Made by a program: the position numbers and the translations under genes | Notes under the pieces: model-generated | Database searches by the model: none | Seen by the model: only the letters and a program-made list of their open reading frames with translations | Told to the model about the DNA's origin: nothing | Part shown: positions 34,627 through 44,631 of the stretch, piece by piece | Layout of the letters: each line of letters starts with the position of its first letter | How positions within the stretch are numbered: the stretch's first letter is position 1 | DNA from: Taibaiella lutea | GTDB lineage: Bacteria > Bacteroidota > Bacteroidia > Chitinophagales > Chitinophagaceae | Assembly (NCBI RefSeq): GCF_008629695.1 | Contig: NZ_VWSH01000002.1 | Coordinates: 403,410-467,409 of the forward strand | DNA length: 64,000 bases | Reading direction: 5' to 3'

Positions 34627-37600
34627 TTATAAATGCGCACCATGGCACGCTTTGTATTTTTTGCCACTACCGCATGGACAAGGATCATTACGGCCAATCT
34701 TCGGTTCTGCAACCATTGGCTGACGCTTTACCGGTGGTGCAGTCGGTTCTGTATAATAATCATTTTCATCAGCTGCATATGCACTTCCAGCCGCATCAAT
34801 CTCTGCTTTATTGTTATGCATCTGGCTCATGTCAGTACGTTGCTGAGGCACTTGCTGAACCGGTTGTGGTGGCGCTTCCTGCATAGGAATACCTGCACGG
34901 AACAAGAACGAAATGATATGCTGATTGATTTCCAATAAAGCTTTCTTGAATAATTCAAAGGCTTCGAATTTGTAAATCAACAACGGATCTTTTTGTTCGT
35001 AAGAAGCCATACGTACGGACTGGCGTAAATCATCCATGCCGCGCAAATGGTCTTTCCAGGCTTCATCAATCATGGAAAGCGTGATATTTCTTTCCAATGT
35101 TTCAACGATTGGTTTTGCTTCTCTTTCAATAGCATCCTGCAGTCCGACATACAATTGCATGCCTCTGATGCCATCTGTAAATGGTATAACTATGTTTTCA
35201 ACACGACCGCCTTGTTCTTTCTGGATATTTACAAATTGCGGATGTAAATGCTCACGCATGCTATCCATTTTGCGTTGATAGAATTCCTTAGCCTGATGAT
35301 ATAATTTATCGCCTGCTTTCGCGCTGTCTTTCAAATCTTCAGGCTTCATATCCGGCTCCATAGCCAATTGCTTTACCACTTCCAGTTTGAAGTTTTCGAA
35401 ATCTCCGCCAAATTCTTCAGCAATATTTGCGCAAACATCATACATGGCATTATCCAAATCTATAGCCAGACGTTCTCCGAATAAAGCATGGCGGCGACGT
35501 TTGTAAATTACATCACGTTGAGTGTTCATTACATCATCGTACTCCAGCAAGTTCTTACGGATACCAAAGTTGTTTTCTTCTACTTTCTTTTGTGCTCTTT
35601 CAATGGATTTGGTAATCATGCCATGTTGCAATACATCACCTTCTTTATGACCCATTTTGTCCATCATGGAAGCAATACGTTCTGACCCGAATAAACGCAT
35701 CAAATCATCTTCCAGAGAAACAAAGAATTGAGAAGTACCCGGATCTCCCTGACGACCGGCACGACCACGTAACTGCCTGTCCACACGACGGCTTTCGTGG
35801 CGCTCTGTACCAATGATAGCCAAACCACCCGCTTCTTTTACGCCTGCACCTAATTTAATATCCGTACCACGACCCGCCATATTGGTAGCAATAGTAATAG
35901 CGCCTGCCAAACCTGCTTCGGCAACTACTTGTGCCTCACGGGAGTGCTGTTTTGCATTCAGTACATTGTGCTGAATTTTCTTTTGCTGCAACATACGTCC
36001 CAGTAATTCAGAAACTTCAACTGAAGTTGTACCCACCAATACCGGGCGGCCTATTGCTCGCATTGCTTCAATCTCATCAATAACAGCTTTGTATTTTTCA
36101 CGTTTAGTCTTATAAACCAAATCCTGACGGTCATTACGTGCAATAGCGACATTGGTCGGAATTGTTACCACATCCAGTTTATAGATTTCCCAGAATTCAC
36201 CTGCTTCTGTTTCAGCCGTACCTGTCATACCGCAAAGCTTGTGGTACATACGGAAGTAATTTTGCAAAGTAACTGTAGCAAAGGTTTGTGTAGCAGCTTC
36301 TACCGTTACATTTTCTTTTGCTTCAATCGCCTGGTGCAACCCATCGCTGTAACGGCGGCCTTCCATAATACGACCGGTTTGTTCATCAACGATTTTTACT
36401 TTTTCATCCATTACCACATACTCTACGTCTTTCTCAAATAAAGTATAGGCTTTCAACAATTGCTGAACGGAATGGATTCTGTCAGCTTTGGCTGCATATT
36501 CCTGAAGTACCGCATCTTTGCGTTGTAATTTTTCTTCAGGAGTGACATCAGCCTTTTCAATATCAGCTAATGCCACACTGATTTCAGGAAGTATGAAGAA
36601 GTTAGGATCTTCACCGGCACCTGTAATCATTGCAAGGCCTTTATCTGTAAGGTCAACGCTGTTTTGTTTTTCATCAATATAGAAATACAATTCTTCGTTT
36701 ACTTTAGGCATATTGCGTTGTTGCTCGCCTATGAAATGGTTTTCTGCTTTTTGTAAAATTTGCTTGTTACCTTCTTCACTCAGATACTTAATGATTGCAG
36801 TATTTTTAGGTAAACCTCTGTAAGCACGATATAAATGTAAACCACCGTTATCCTTATCTGTTTTACCTTCTGCAATTAATTTCTTTGCTTCGGTCAAGCT
36901 TTGGTTTACGATGCGTTTTTGAGCTTCAATTATTTTTTCAATTCTTGGTTTAAGGATATGAAATTGTTGTTCATCGCCTTTTGGAACCGGGCCGGAAATG
37001 ATAAGCGGTGTACGTGCATCATCCACTAATACGCTATCCACCTCATCCACCATTGCAAAATGATGTTTGCGTTGCACCATTTCTTCAGGATTATGCACCA
37101 TGTTATCACGCAGGTAATCAAAGCCGAATTCGTTATTGGTACCGTATGTAAGATCCGCCATATAAGCTTTACGGCGTTGCGGAGAGTTTGGCTGGTGTTT
37201 ATCGATACAATCAACAGTAAGTCCCAGCCACTCAAATACAGGTCCATTCCATTCCTGGTCACGACGAGCCAGATAGTCATTCACCGTTACAACGTGCACG
37301 CCTTTGCCCGCTAAAGCATTCAGATAAGCAGGTAGGGTAGAAACCAATGTTTTACCTTCACCTGTCGCCATTTCGGCAATTTTACCCTGATGCAAAACTG
37401 TACCGCCAATCAACTGAACATCATAGTGCAGCATGTTCCAGGTTACAGGAACGCCGGCAGCCGACCATGTATTATTATAAATAGCTTTATCGCCTTCAAT
37501 ACGAACATAATCTTTGGTTGCAGCTAAATCTCTGTCTAAATCTGTTGCTGTTGCAATGACTTCAGTATTTTCCTTGAAGCGGCGGGCTGTATCTTTCATT

Positions 37601-37938
37601 ACTGCAAAAGCTTCGGGCAAAATGCTTTCCAAAGCTTCTTCCAGTAATTCGTTACGTTTCTTTTCTAATTTATCAGCGTCATTATAAATTGTTTCGCGTT
37701 CATGTAGATCTGTGATGCTATCTGCTTCTGCTTTTTTAGAAACGATTTGTGCATCAACATCAGCTAAATGCTTTGCTATACGATCACGAAAAGATTGTGT
37801 TTTTGCACGCAATTCATCATTGGATAAAGATTGATAGCTTTCAAAATGCTGATTGATTTCCTTTACTAAGGGCTGAATTTTTTTTACATCTTTTTCGGAT
37901 TTGCTACCACCGAAAATTTTATTGATAAAACCTAACAT
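34627..37938 (-). CDS. secA: Preprotein translocase ATPase SecA
   Basis: The motor that pushes unfolded proteins through SecYEG. The start at 37938 ([20 protein letters not shown]) matches family N-termini; an in-frame Met 90 bases upstream adds a non-family tail. 1103 residues, long as in other Bacteroidota, with the usual inserts. Walker [26 protein letters not shown] (DEAD motif region), [15 protein letters not shown] and [18 protein letters not shown] are present. The C-terminus has a Gln/Pro-rich linker and the zinc-binding SEC-C motif [17 protein letters not shown]. The substrates here include the many signal-peptide proteins of the window. Confidence 0.98.
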   Translation of the reverse strand: MLGFINKIFGGSKSEKDVKKIQPLVKEINQHFESYQSLSNDELRAKTQSFRDRIAKHLADVDAQIVSKKAEADSITDLHERETIYNDADKLEKKRNELLEEALESILPEAFAVMKDTARRFKENTEVIATATDLDRDLAATKDYVRIEGDKAIYNNTWSAAGVPVTWNMLHYDVQLIGGTVLHQGKIAEMATGEGKTLVSTLPAYLNALAGKGVHVVTVNDYLARRDQEWNGPVFEWLGLTVDCIDKHQPNSPQRRKAYMADLTYGTNNEFGFDYLRDNMVHNPEEMVQRKHHFAMVDEVDSVLVDDARTPLIISGPVPKGDEQQFHILKPRIEKIIEAQKRIVNQSLTEAKKLIAEGKTDKDNGGLHLYRAYRGLPKNTAIIKYLSEEGNKQILQKAENHFIGEQQRNMPKVNEELYFYIDEKQNSVDLTDKGLAMITGAGEDPNFFILPEISVALADIEKADVTPEEKLQRKDAVLQEYAAKADRIHSVQQLLKAYTLFEKDVEYVVMDEKVKIVDEQTGRIMEGRRYSDGLHQAIEAKENVTVEAATQTFATVTLQNYFRMYHKLCGMTGTAETEAGEFWEIYKLDVVTIPTNVAIARNDRQDLVYKTKREKYKAVIDEIEAMRAIGRPVLVGTTSVEVSELLGRMLQQKKIQHNVLNAKQHSREAQVVAEAGLAGAITIATNMAGRGTDIKLGAGVKEAGGLAIIGTERHESRRVDRQLRGRAGRQGDPGTSQFFVSLEDDLMRLFGSERIASMMDKMGHKEGDVLQHGMITKSIERAQKKVEENNFGIRKNLLEYDDVMNTQRDVIYKRRRHALFGERLAIDLDNAMYDVCANIAEEFGGDFENFKLEVVKQLAMEPDMKPEDLKDSAKAGDKLYHQAKEFYQRKMDSMREHLHPQFVNIQKEQGGRVENIVIPFTDGIRGMQLYVGLQDAIEREAKPIVETLERNITLSMIDEAWKDHLRGMDDLRQSVRMASYEQKDPLLIYKFEAFELFKKALLEINQHIISFLFRAGIPMQEAPPQPVQQVPQQRTDMSQMHNNKAEIDAAGSAYAADENDYYTEPTAPPVKRQPMVAEPKIGRNDPCPCGSGKKYKACHGAHL

Positions 37939-38059
37939 TGTTTGTGTTTTGAAATTTGAAAATAGAAATTTGAGTTGGCAAAATGCCACTGACTCATTAA
38001 AGCGTATAATAAAATTACACTTCAACAACGGTCCGTTTCTGATGAACCCTAATGAAATT

Positions 38060-38530
38060 CTATATCAATAAAATAAGATTTCTGCACGCAATATCTTTTC
38101 GGATATCGGCTGCAAAAAAAGGAAGAGATATTTTGTCAGATTGACTATATGACTTGGAGTGCCGAAAGGAAATATGGTCCGGATAACTGTCAAAAATGGC
38201 AGAGCCTACATGGCCTCTGTAGTTTTTGTCAACAACCAGAATAAGGTTGAGTACTTTTTCTTTTCCCGAAGACGCCGCCTTTATTTGAAAAGTGCCGGCT
38301 TTGAGACCTTTATTTTTTAAGAGCCTTTGAAGTTTAAGGTTATAGTCTGTTGAAGCGTCTTCATACTGAAAACCAAAATCAAATAACTCATGTTCGCTTA
38401 GTGCAGCAACAATCGTATTAAAATCTTCGGGAGAAATTGTATTCGCATTTGCTTTCTGACACGAACTTACGGTAGCCATCGTGGTGATAGCAACCATAAA
38501 GGTGAAATAAGAAATACGTTTTACAATCAT
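38060..38530 (-). CDS. Small lipoprotein of unknown function
   Basis: 156 residues. The signal sequence ends TMATVSSC (Cys 24), a plausible lipobox, then [20 protein letters not shown]. The rest is about 130 residues of mixed alpha/beta ([20 protein letters not shown]) without a recognised family. A CAAAAATA (minus TATTTTTG) -7 box is at 38604-38611, 74 nt upstream. It is followed on the same strand by secA, 121 bp on, but looks like an independent unit. Confidence 0.65.
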   Translation of the reverse strand: MIVKRISYFTFMVAITTMATVSSCQKANANTISPEDFNTIVAALSEHELFDFGFQYEDASTDYNLKLQRLLKNKGLKAGTFQIKAASSGKEKVLNLILVVDKNYRGHVGSAIFDSYPDHISFRHSKSYSQSDKISLPFFAADIRKDIACRNLILLI

Positions 38531-38708
38531 TGTTTAATTTAAAATTCAAAATTGAGATTGACCTTTTGAATTTTGCCTTTTTTATTATTGATCAAATATC
38601 GTGCAAAAATACTTATTGCTGACAAATAGACATTCCTGCAGAAGGGTCACAAAGGTAGGAAAAGATTGAAAATGGAGACGTAGTTAATTATTTGGTTATT
38701 TTAGATAA

Positions 38709-38741
38709 AAAAGAGACAACTTTAAAGTAGTTGTCTCTTTT
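38709..38741. terminator. Terminator hairpin
   Basis: Arms aaaagagacaac (38709-38720) and gttgtctctttt (38730-38741) with a 9-nt loop, following the minus-strand lipoprotein gene at 38775. Confidence 0.7.
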
Positions 38742-38774
38742 AGCTTTATCGAATAAAAATACCGTCAATCTCTA

Positions 38775-39290
38775 TTATGATTTCGGCACTTTGAAATATC
38801 CTTCTGTAATATTAAAAGTAGTGTCACTGTTAGATGGAGTTCCGTAAAAATAACCTTCTACTTCGGTTGAGTTATTAGTAATAATTTTAACTTTTCCTGG
38901 TCCATGAATGCTTACATTAGGCAATTGGTATTGGACTGTGCAAGAATAGATATTGCCAGCCGTTGCGCTAGAGTTAAACCAAAGACTCAAATGGGTACTG
39001 GTATTTATATCCCAATAGCCAACATTAATTTGACCAAAGTTATTGCCATATGGCATGAAACTTTCTGGATCAATCACAAATAAAGTACCATCAACTTTCG
39101 CTGAAAAAGGCGCAGTTCCCGTCCAGTCAAATTTGCTGGTATTATTATTTGAGCCATTGGAATTATTCCCTGCACTACTTCCACTACTATTATTGCTATT
39201 ATTGGCATTCATATCAATAACGGTTTTTTTGCAGGAGACAATTGCCAAAATGCTAAGTGTAGCAAAAGCTAAGTATGTAAATTTCTTCAT
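38775..39290 (-). CDS. Lipoprotein with Ser/Asn-rich linker
   Basis: 171 residues. Lipobox SILAIVSC (Cys 20), then a 30-residue linker almost wholly of Ser, Asn and Gly (ANNSNNSSGSSAGNNSNG), and a 115-residue beta domain (FSAKVDGTLFVIDPESFMPY, LWFNSSATAGNIYSCTVQY) ending in EGYFKVPKS. The domain resembles small Bacteroidota lipoproteins with a calycin-like barrel, but no firm family is named. Single-gene unit with its own terminator. Confidence 0.72.
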   Translation of the reverse strand: MKKFTYLAFATLSILAIVSCKKTVIDMNANNSNNSSGSSAGNNSNGSNNNTSKFDWTGTAPFSAKVDGTLFVIDPESFMPYGNNFGQINVGYWDINTSTHLSLWFNSSATAGNIYSCTVQYQLPNVSIHGPGKVKIITNNSTEVEGYFYGTPSNSDTTFNITEGYFKVPKS

Positions 39291-39411
39291 GTGATTTTAA
39301 AAATTTCAGCTAATTTATAAGAAATTCTGTATAAATGAAAATTTGATCTGCAAAATGATTTCTATAGTAATGGTATTTGCCAGGATTAAGAATGTCAAAC
39401 ACATTTTATTG

Positions 39412-40473
39412 CTATCTTAACTTAATCCTCGGATCAATTTTTGTATAGAGCAAATCTGTTAACATATTTACCAGAACAAAAATGGTAGCGGTTATCAGAA
39501 TGGCGCCCATTACAATCGGAAAATCAAATTTGTCTAAAGAATCGACTGTTAATTTACCAATACCTTTCCAGCTGAATATAAATTCCACAAAGAAAGAACC
39601 TGCCAGCAATTCCGCCAGCCAACCGGAAATTGCAGTTACAACAGGATTTAAGGCATTTGGTAAAGCGTGCCTCCATATTACCTGATATTTTTTCAGGCCT
39701 TTGGCATAAGCGGTTCTGATATAATCCTGTGAAAGCACGTCGAGCAGAGAACTCCGGGTTAATTGCGTAATAATAGCTAAAGGACGGATGCCTAAAGTTA
39801 AAGCAGGCAAGATCAGGTTTTTCACAGAAAGATAGCGTCCGCCGAATGTATCATATTCCCAAAGGCTGCCAACCATACTTAAGCCCGTAATATCGCTCAA
39901 AACATAACCAAAAATATAGGCAATCAACAACCCGGCAAAAAATGACGGTGCCGAAATGCCTGCTACACTTGCCAGGATAGCAGATGTGTCGAGCCAGGTG
40001 TCTTTTTTTAAAGCTGCCAGAACACCTAAAGCAATACCGAAAATGGTTGCAAAAACAATGGCGGCAAAAGCAAGGATAATGGTTCCGGGCAATGCATCAG
40101 ACAAAACATCCCATACCAGTCTTTTACTTTGATAAGAGCGGCCGAGATATGGATTTTTAAGAAGAAGTTCTTTGTTTTTACCAATATGAAAAGAAAGGTA
40201 GGGTTTGTATTTCGCAGTATTGTCTTTTATGTTCTTATGAAGACTTACCGGAGACAAATCATTTAAATACAGCAAATAGCGCATGCCGACGGGCTTATCA
40301 AGATTTAGTTCCTTTCTTACATTTTCTACAGAAGCCAAATCACTTCGTTGTCCCAGAGTAAGCCTTGCCGGATCATCAGGCAATACATTGAAAAGCAGGA
40401 ACACTAAGGTTACGATACCCCAGATTACGGTGAAGCCATAAAAGATTTTCCGAAGGAAATAACGAATCGTCAA
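39412..40473 (-). CDS. ABC transporter permease, DppB/OppB type
   Basis: The TTG at 40473 is chosen as start (TIRYFLRKIFYGFTVIWGIV), since DppB-type permeases begin at this point; the longer open frame to 40647 would overlap the divergent alanine dehydrogenase gene and add a non-family tail. About 353 residues, six membrane segments, with the inner-membrane EAA loop YIRTAYAKGLKKYQVIWRHA and PNALNPVV. Family members import peptides or nickel with a DppC partner, two ATPases and a binding protein; none of these is in the window. Confidence 0.85.
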   Translation of the reverse strand: MTIRYFLRKIFYGFTVIWGIVTLVFLLFNVLPDDPARLTLGQRSDLASVENVRKELNLDKPVGMRYLLYLNDLSPVSLHKNIKDNTAKYKPYLSFHIGKNKELLLKNPYLGRSYQSKRLVWDVLSDALPGTIILAFAAIVFATIFGIALGVLAALKKDTWLDTSAILASVAGISAPSFFAGLLIAYIFGYVLSDITGLSMVGSLWEYDTFGGRYLSVKNLILPALTLGIRPLAIITQLTRSSLLDVLSQDYIRTAYAKGLKKYQVIWRHALPNALNPVVTAISGWLAELLAGSFFVEFIFSWKGIGKLTVDSLDKFDFPIVMGAILITATIFVLVNMLTDLLYTKIDPRIKLR

Positions 40474-40629
40474 AACACAGGTTTTATTATTGCAGCAATT
40501 TAAAGGAAAAAAACAGAATGATATTAATAAGAAACGGATTGGCTGTTTCGTTTCCGTTAAAATAAATAATAATTGGAGCCATTTTTTTTGAAATAGCGGA
40601 AAAGGCATTATCTTACCCTTCCATTTTAT

Positions 40630-41841
40630 ATGATAACGAAACCTCATATTTCTCCGTCCTTTTCCTACATTCCATTGGAAGAAACGCTGGAAATCATTCC
40701 ACGCCGGAAACGTCTGTTTATTGGTATTCCAAAAGAAACCTCTTTTCAGGAAAACAGGATTCCGCTGACGCCCGAATCGGTTAATATTTTAATTCAGAAT
40801 GGCCATGAGGTCGTTGTGGAACATAATGCAGGCGAGCATTCCTTTTATTTTGACAATGATTTCAGTGAAGTCGGCGCGAGAATTGTCTATGACAAGGCTG
40901 AGGTGTATAAAGCTGATATGATTATAAAATCAGCTCCTATTTCAGAAGAAGAAATCGGACTATTACAACCCAATCATGTTATAATTTCACCTATACACCT
41001 TCCTTTTCTGAAAGCATCTATGGTAGAGGCTTTGATGAAAAAGAAAATTATTGGTATTACTTTCGATTCTATTAAAGATGATTCCGGCATTTATCCTATT
41101 GTCCGTTCTATGAGTGAAATTGCAGGAAGTTCTGCTATACTGACTGCGGCCAAATATTTAGGTAATGTACATAATGGTAAAGGTATATTGCTTGGCGGCA
41201 TTTCAGGCGTGCCACCGGCTAAAGTAGTTATTATAGGTGCAGGTGTAGTGGGTGAATTTGCTTCGCGTACAGCTCTTGGCCTGGGCGCTTCTGTAAAAGT
41301 TTTTGATAATTCTATTTACAGATTGATGCGTTTGCAAAATAATATCGGCAGGAGATTATTTACATCTGTCATTGACCCCAGAGTGCTTAAGGAAGAATTG
41401 GTAAATGCGGATGTGGCGGTAGGTGCGCTAAAGCCGGTGAATGGCATAACGCCGGTAGTCGTAACCGAAGAGATGGTGAGTCATATGAAGTCAGGCTCGA
41501 TTGTAGTGGATGTAAGTATTGATCGTGGTGGCTGCTTTGAAACTTCAAGAGCTACCTCACACGAGCACCCGACTTTTAAGAAATACGATGTCATTCATTA
41601 CTGTGTTCCCAATATCGCATCGGGTGTTTCCCGTACAGCATCAAGGGCTATCAGCAATGTTTTAATGCCCATTGTGCTGGAATGTGCCGACATGGGAGGC
41701 GTGGAACATTTATTGCAAGCCAAGCCCGGCATCAGAAATGGCGTCTATCTATATAAAGGTTGCGTAACGAATGCTCCGATTGCCAAAAGATTTAATATCA
41801 AATTTACAGATCTGAATCTTTTAATGGCAAACCCGATTTAG
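40630..41841 (+). CDS. ald: Alanine dehydrogenase (AlaDH/PNT family)
   Basis: 403 residues, slightly longer than usual owing to a 25-residue N-terminal tail before RLFIGIPKETSFQENRIPLT, the typical family start. NAD-binding motif VVIIGAGVVGEFASRTALGL and GGISGVPPAKV precede it; SIVVDVSIDRGGCFETSRAT holds a conserved site, and YCVPNIASGVSRTASRAISN the substrate region. Catalyses reversible NAD-linked deamination of alanine to pyruvate. The related transhydrogenase alpha subunit is an alternative but no PntB gene is near. Divergent from the permease. Confidence 0.9.
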   Translation: MITKPHISPSFSYIPLEETLEIIPRRKRLFIGIPKETSFQENRIPLTPESVNILIQNGHEVVVEHNAGEHSFYFDNDFSEVGARIVYDKAEVYKADMIIKSAPISEEEIGLLQPNHVIISPIHLPFLKASMVEALMKKKIIGITFDSIKDDSGIYPIVRSMSEIAGSSAILTAAKYLGNVHNGKGILLGGISGVPPAKVVIIGAGVVGEFASRTALGLGASVKVFDNSIYRLMRLQNNIGRRLFTSVIDPRVLKEELVNADVAVGALKPVNGITPVVVTEEMVSHMKSGSIVVDVSIDRGGCFETSRATSHEHPTFKKYDVIHYCVPNIASGVSRTASRAISNVLMPIVLECADMGGVEHLLQAKPGIRNGVYLYKGCVTNAPIAKRFNIKFTDLNLLMANPI

Positions 41842-41924
41842 GATAAAGATGTATTATTTGTTTGGAGTTCAATATTGGTGCCAACCGACCAATTAATAAC
41901 CGTTAACCCCCAAGAATTTATTGA

Positions 41925-42281
41925 ATGCCGAACAACAGGACGAACAAAACGATAGCAGGTTACCATTTATTGATGATATTAGCAGCGGCGGATTTTAGAT
42001 TTAAGACTTCAGAAGATATGGTAATAAGGGCTTATCTGGAACAGGAATTTCCCTTCCACGTAAGCCTCGATAACGAAATGGCCATTATCAGCAACTTGAC
42101 TCCCGATCAATGGGAAAGCCATTTCATTAAGTATATGGATGATTTTTATGACGATGCTACTCCGGAAGAAAGAAATAATTTACTTCAATTTGCATTAGAT
42201 CTTACAAAGGCCGACGGTATTATTACCGTTGAAGAAAATCACTATCTGCAATTATTGTTTGATAGCTGGCATAGCGAATAG
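41925..42281 (+). CDS. TerB-like small protein
   Basis: 118 residues, all helical, no signal. LLMILAAADFRFKTSEDMVI at the start and ALDLTKADGIITVEENHYLQ at the end are the paired acidic helices (AxxDGxxxxxE) seen in TerB/DjlA-N-like domains. Such domains are often metal binding. It is 83 bp downstream of the alanine dehydrogenase gene and could be in its operon. Function unknown. Confidence 0.72.
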   Translation: MPNNRTNKTIAGYHLLMILAAADFRFKTSEDMVIRAYLEQEFPFHVSLDNEMAIISNLTPDQWESHFIKYMDDFYDDATPEERNNLLQFALDLTKADGIITVEENHYLQLLFDSWHSE

Positions 42282-42369
42282 GAAGGAAATTTATGAATGG
42301 CAATCGTGTTTCTTATTGAAATGATTGAAACAACAGCAATGCCTAAAAAAGAATCAAAGTCAGACAAGC

Positions 42370-42960
42370 CTATTCCAAAGGCAAATCACTGCTGTTAACA
42401 GGAATGGAACCACGTTGGTTCTTTATGATGACGTGGCTAAAATCCTGATTAGCTTCAAGCCCTTCGCCCCAAACTATTTGATCTTTGGTGGTAATCCTGA
42501 CAAACTTTTCGGTATAGAATTTTTCCAGTTTCCGGTTCCAGATTAATTCTTCAGATTGCAGTTTTTCACCCTTTGCATTACGGGCCACTACGCTGTCTTT
42601 GGCTATCACATTGCCATCTTTGTTGTAATAACGGGCCGTTTTGGCTGTAACTATATTTTCAATCTTAAGATTTTCATCAAAGAGTTCCATTCTTACACCT
42701 TTCTTAAAATCAATATAAGGCGGTTTTGCATTTTCATTGCCAACAAATTCTTTGGTATATAGCTTTGCTTTTGTCTTTCCGTTTTCGCTGTAAATAAAAG
42801 TCACTTCCGAAGCTCTGTCTGCATCCAGATCTTTAAGGTCGCTATTGCCGGGCAATTTCGATAAATCATTTTCACAACTATTAAATATAAACATGGCAGG
42901 AAGCAAAATCAGGATCCCTGTTTTTTTAATAAGATGGAATAGCCGCTCGGATGATATCAT
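42370..42960 (-). CDS. lptC: LPS export periplasmic protein LptC
   Basis: 196 residues. N-terminal hydrophobic segment with a lipobox-like FIFNSC, then an OstA/LptC-type beta fold: RASEVTFIYSENGKTKAKLY, PYIDFKKGVRMELFDENLKI, NIVTAKTARYYNKDGNVIAK, KGEKLQSEELIWNRKLEKFY and QIVWGEGLEANQDFS. LptC carries lipopolysaccharide from the inner-membrane LptBFG to LptA. It follows coaX on the minus strand with a terminator between them, an arrangement often seen in Bacteroidota. Confidence 0.88.
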   Translation of the reverse strand: MISSERLFHLIKKTGILILLPAMFIFNSCENDLSKLPGNSDLKDLDADRASEVTFIYSENGKTKAKLYTKEFVGNENAKPPYIDFKKGVRMELFDENLKIENIVTAKTARYYNKDGNVIAKDSVVARNAKGEKLQSEELIWNRKLEKFYTEKFVRITTKDQIVWGEGLEANQDFSHVIIKNQRGSIPVNSSDLPLE

Positions 42961-42989
42961 GATTGGACAAAGATATTGGGTTTAACAAT

Positions 42990-43015
42990 AAAAAAACCAC
43001 TCTTCAAAAGAGTGG
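42990..43015 (-). terminator. Rho-independent terminator after coaX
   Basis: On the minus strand, an 8-bp stem (ccactctt / aagagtgg) with a short loop is followed by a run of seven T's. Confidence 0.75.
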
Positions 43016-43072
43016 CAGAACAACGGATAATTCCATATAGATATTATGTTGCAAATTCCAGATATCCGGAAT

Positions 43073-43798
43073 CTATCTCACATTATGTCTTAAGATCACA
43101 TCCAGGCCTTTTAGTAAAAGCTGCGAATCGTGTGCAATCTGATTTTTTATTTTATCTGCAAATAAAGGAGCATTGCCGCCGGTCAGTGTTACGTTCAATG
43201 TCGGATATTGCTCTTTATAGAAATTGATCATGCCATCTATTTCTGCTGCAATACCCATCATAACACCACTTCTGATGCTGGTTTCGGTATCGTAACCCAA
43301 TAAAACCAAATCACCTTGTTGGGCTACCAAAGGTAACTTGTCGGTGAATTCATGCAGCGCTTTAAAACGCATTTCCATACCCGGAGTAATATTACCGCCT
43401 CTGAAAGCACGGTTTTTAGGCAGGAAATTATAGGTAATAGCTGTACCAAGGCTGATGACAAGATTGTCATATTGAGGAAACAAATGATTGGCAGCAACTG
43501 CCAGTGCCAAACGATCAGCGCCCAAAGTATCGGGACTGTGATAGGCATTCATAATCGGCAAAGAAGTATTGCTGTTCAGGATTATAAGTTTGGCATGATC
43601 CTGAAGCAACATTTTCAATTCAGGCGGATAGTTTGCAACTGCACTTAAAATAACAGCCTTAGGCTTATGTGTCTCCATCAGACCGACAATACCTGTAAGG
43701 GCTTCATCTTCTGAGAAGTTGTAATCTTTTACTATTTTTTCATCCTGAAAAATGGCTGCTTTAATACGGGAATTACCCCAATCGATACAAAGGCGCAT
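43073..43798 (-). CDS. coaX: Type III pantothenate kinase
   Basis: First step of coenzyme A synthesis, ATP plus pantothenate to 4'-phosphopantothenate. 241 residues. LCIDWGNSRIKAAIF is the ASKHA phosphate-1 motif with the catalytic Asp; SPDTLGADRLALAVAANHLF and NLVISLGTAITYNFL are signature motifs; GGNITPGMEMRFKALHEFTD is the substrate part; VTLTGGNAPLFADKI the final nucleotide-binding strand. Downstream of a Lon N-domain gene on the same strand, 66 bp away. Confidence 0.95.
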   Translation of the reverse strand: MRLCIDWGNSRIKAAIFQDEKIVKDYNFSEDEALTGIVGLMETHKPKAVILSAVANYPPELKMLLQDHAKLIILNSNTSLPIMNAYHSPDTLGADRLALAVAANHLFPQYDNLVISLGTAITYNFLPKNRAFRGGNITPGMEMRFKALHEFTDKLPLVAQQGDLVLLGYDTETSIRSGVMMGIAAEIDGMINFYKEQYPTLNVTLTGGNAPLFADKIKNQIAHDSQLLLKGLDVILRHNVR

Positions 43799-43864
43799 AT
43801 TGATTGATTATTTAAGGATTGGTAAGATATAATTTTATGCCGGAAATATCCAATAAAAACCTTT

Positions 43865-44470
43865 TTAATTCAGGTTCATTCTTGATTTAATGAGTTCAAT
43901 ATCATCCACCTCCGGCATAATGCCATTCATATACCTCCGCAAAAATTCCATCCTTTGCACTTCATTAAAAATAGATAACAATTCGTATTCCTGCTCTCTG
44001 GTCAGCCCCAGTTTATGTGCAATTTCATAAGAAGACCAGTCCTGCATTTCGGACGGGAGTACATTCTCAATATTTAATTTTTCAAACAGGTTTTTAACCT
44101 CGTCAATGATAAGTTTGGAAAGGCTTGGATGCACTTTCATCTTATCGTTTTCAGGATAAGATACTATAGCGCCGGAATATTTTTTTTCAGGAATATCATG
44201 AATCGTTTCTAAAACCCTGAATACTTGTAAACCTTTTGCTTTAACGTTGATGTAATGTTCTTCCTGATGTTTTTCCAATTGGGTTATTTCAATCAAAGTA
44301 CCATATTCCATGGTTTTCCCATCAATAATTACCTGAATACCTAATTCTTTTTGCTCTTCAAAACAATCATTTATTAATTGAATATATTTATGGTCGTTAA
44401 TGGTTAATTTGATTGTCTCTTCAGGATAGACAACTGTTTCAAGCGGATAAATAGGAACGAAATTGGTCAT
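43865..44470 (-). CDS. Lon N-terminal (substrate-binding) domain protein
   Basis: 201 residues, no ATPase or protease domain. FVPIYPLETVVYPEETIKLT is the start of the LON substrate-binding domain, followed by GTLIEITQLEKHQEEHYINV, KGLQVFRVLET and a helical C-terminal half (ERQEYELLSIFNEVQRME-like, with WSSYEIAHKLGLTREQEYEL). Such stand-alone proteins are widespread in bacteria; their role is unknown, possibly protein binding or quality control. Likely in one operon with coaX. Confidence 0.88.
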   Translation of the reverse strand: MTNFVPIYPLETVVYPEETIKLTINDHKYIQLINDCFEEQKELGIQVIIDGKTMEYGTLIEITQLEKHQEEHYINVKAKGLQVFRVLETIHDIPEKKYSGAIVSYPENDKMKVHPSLSKLIIDEVKNLFEKLNIENVLPSEMQDWSSYEIAHKLGLTREQEYELLSIFNEVQRMEFLRRYMNGIMPEVDDIELIKSRMNLN

Positions 44471-44603
44471 TGTAAAGGCACTGAAAATAGTAACGAGTAA
44501 TTATGGTTTGTCAAACCGCAATATAAAACAAAATCAGTAAATTCAACTATAGGCGAATGTTATAAGGGTTTGGTCCGGTGTAAATAATGCAGATTTGAAA
44601 GCC

Positions 44604-44611
44604 TAATTTTG
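44604..44611 (+). promoter_or_regulatory. -7 box TAATTTTG of the aro operon
   Basis: Exact TAnnTTTG match 20 nt before the DAHP synthase ATG at 44632; no correctly spaced -33 box found. Confidence 0.45.
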
Positions 44612-44631
44612 CAGCCTGATGTAATAGAAAC

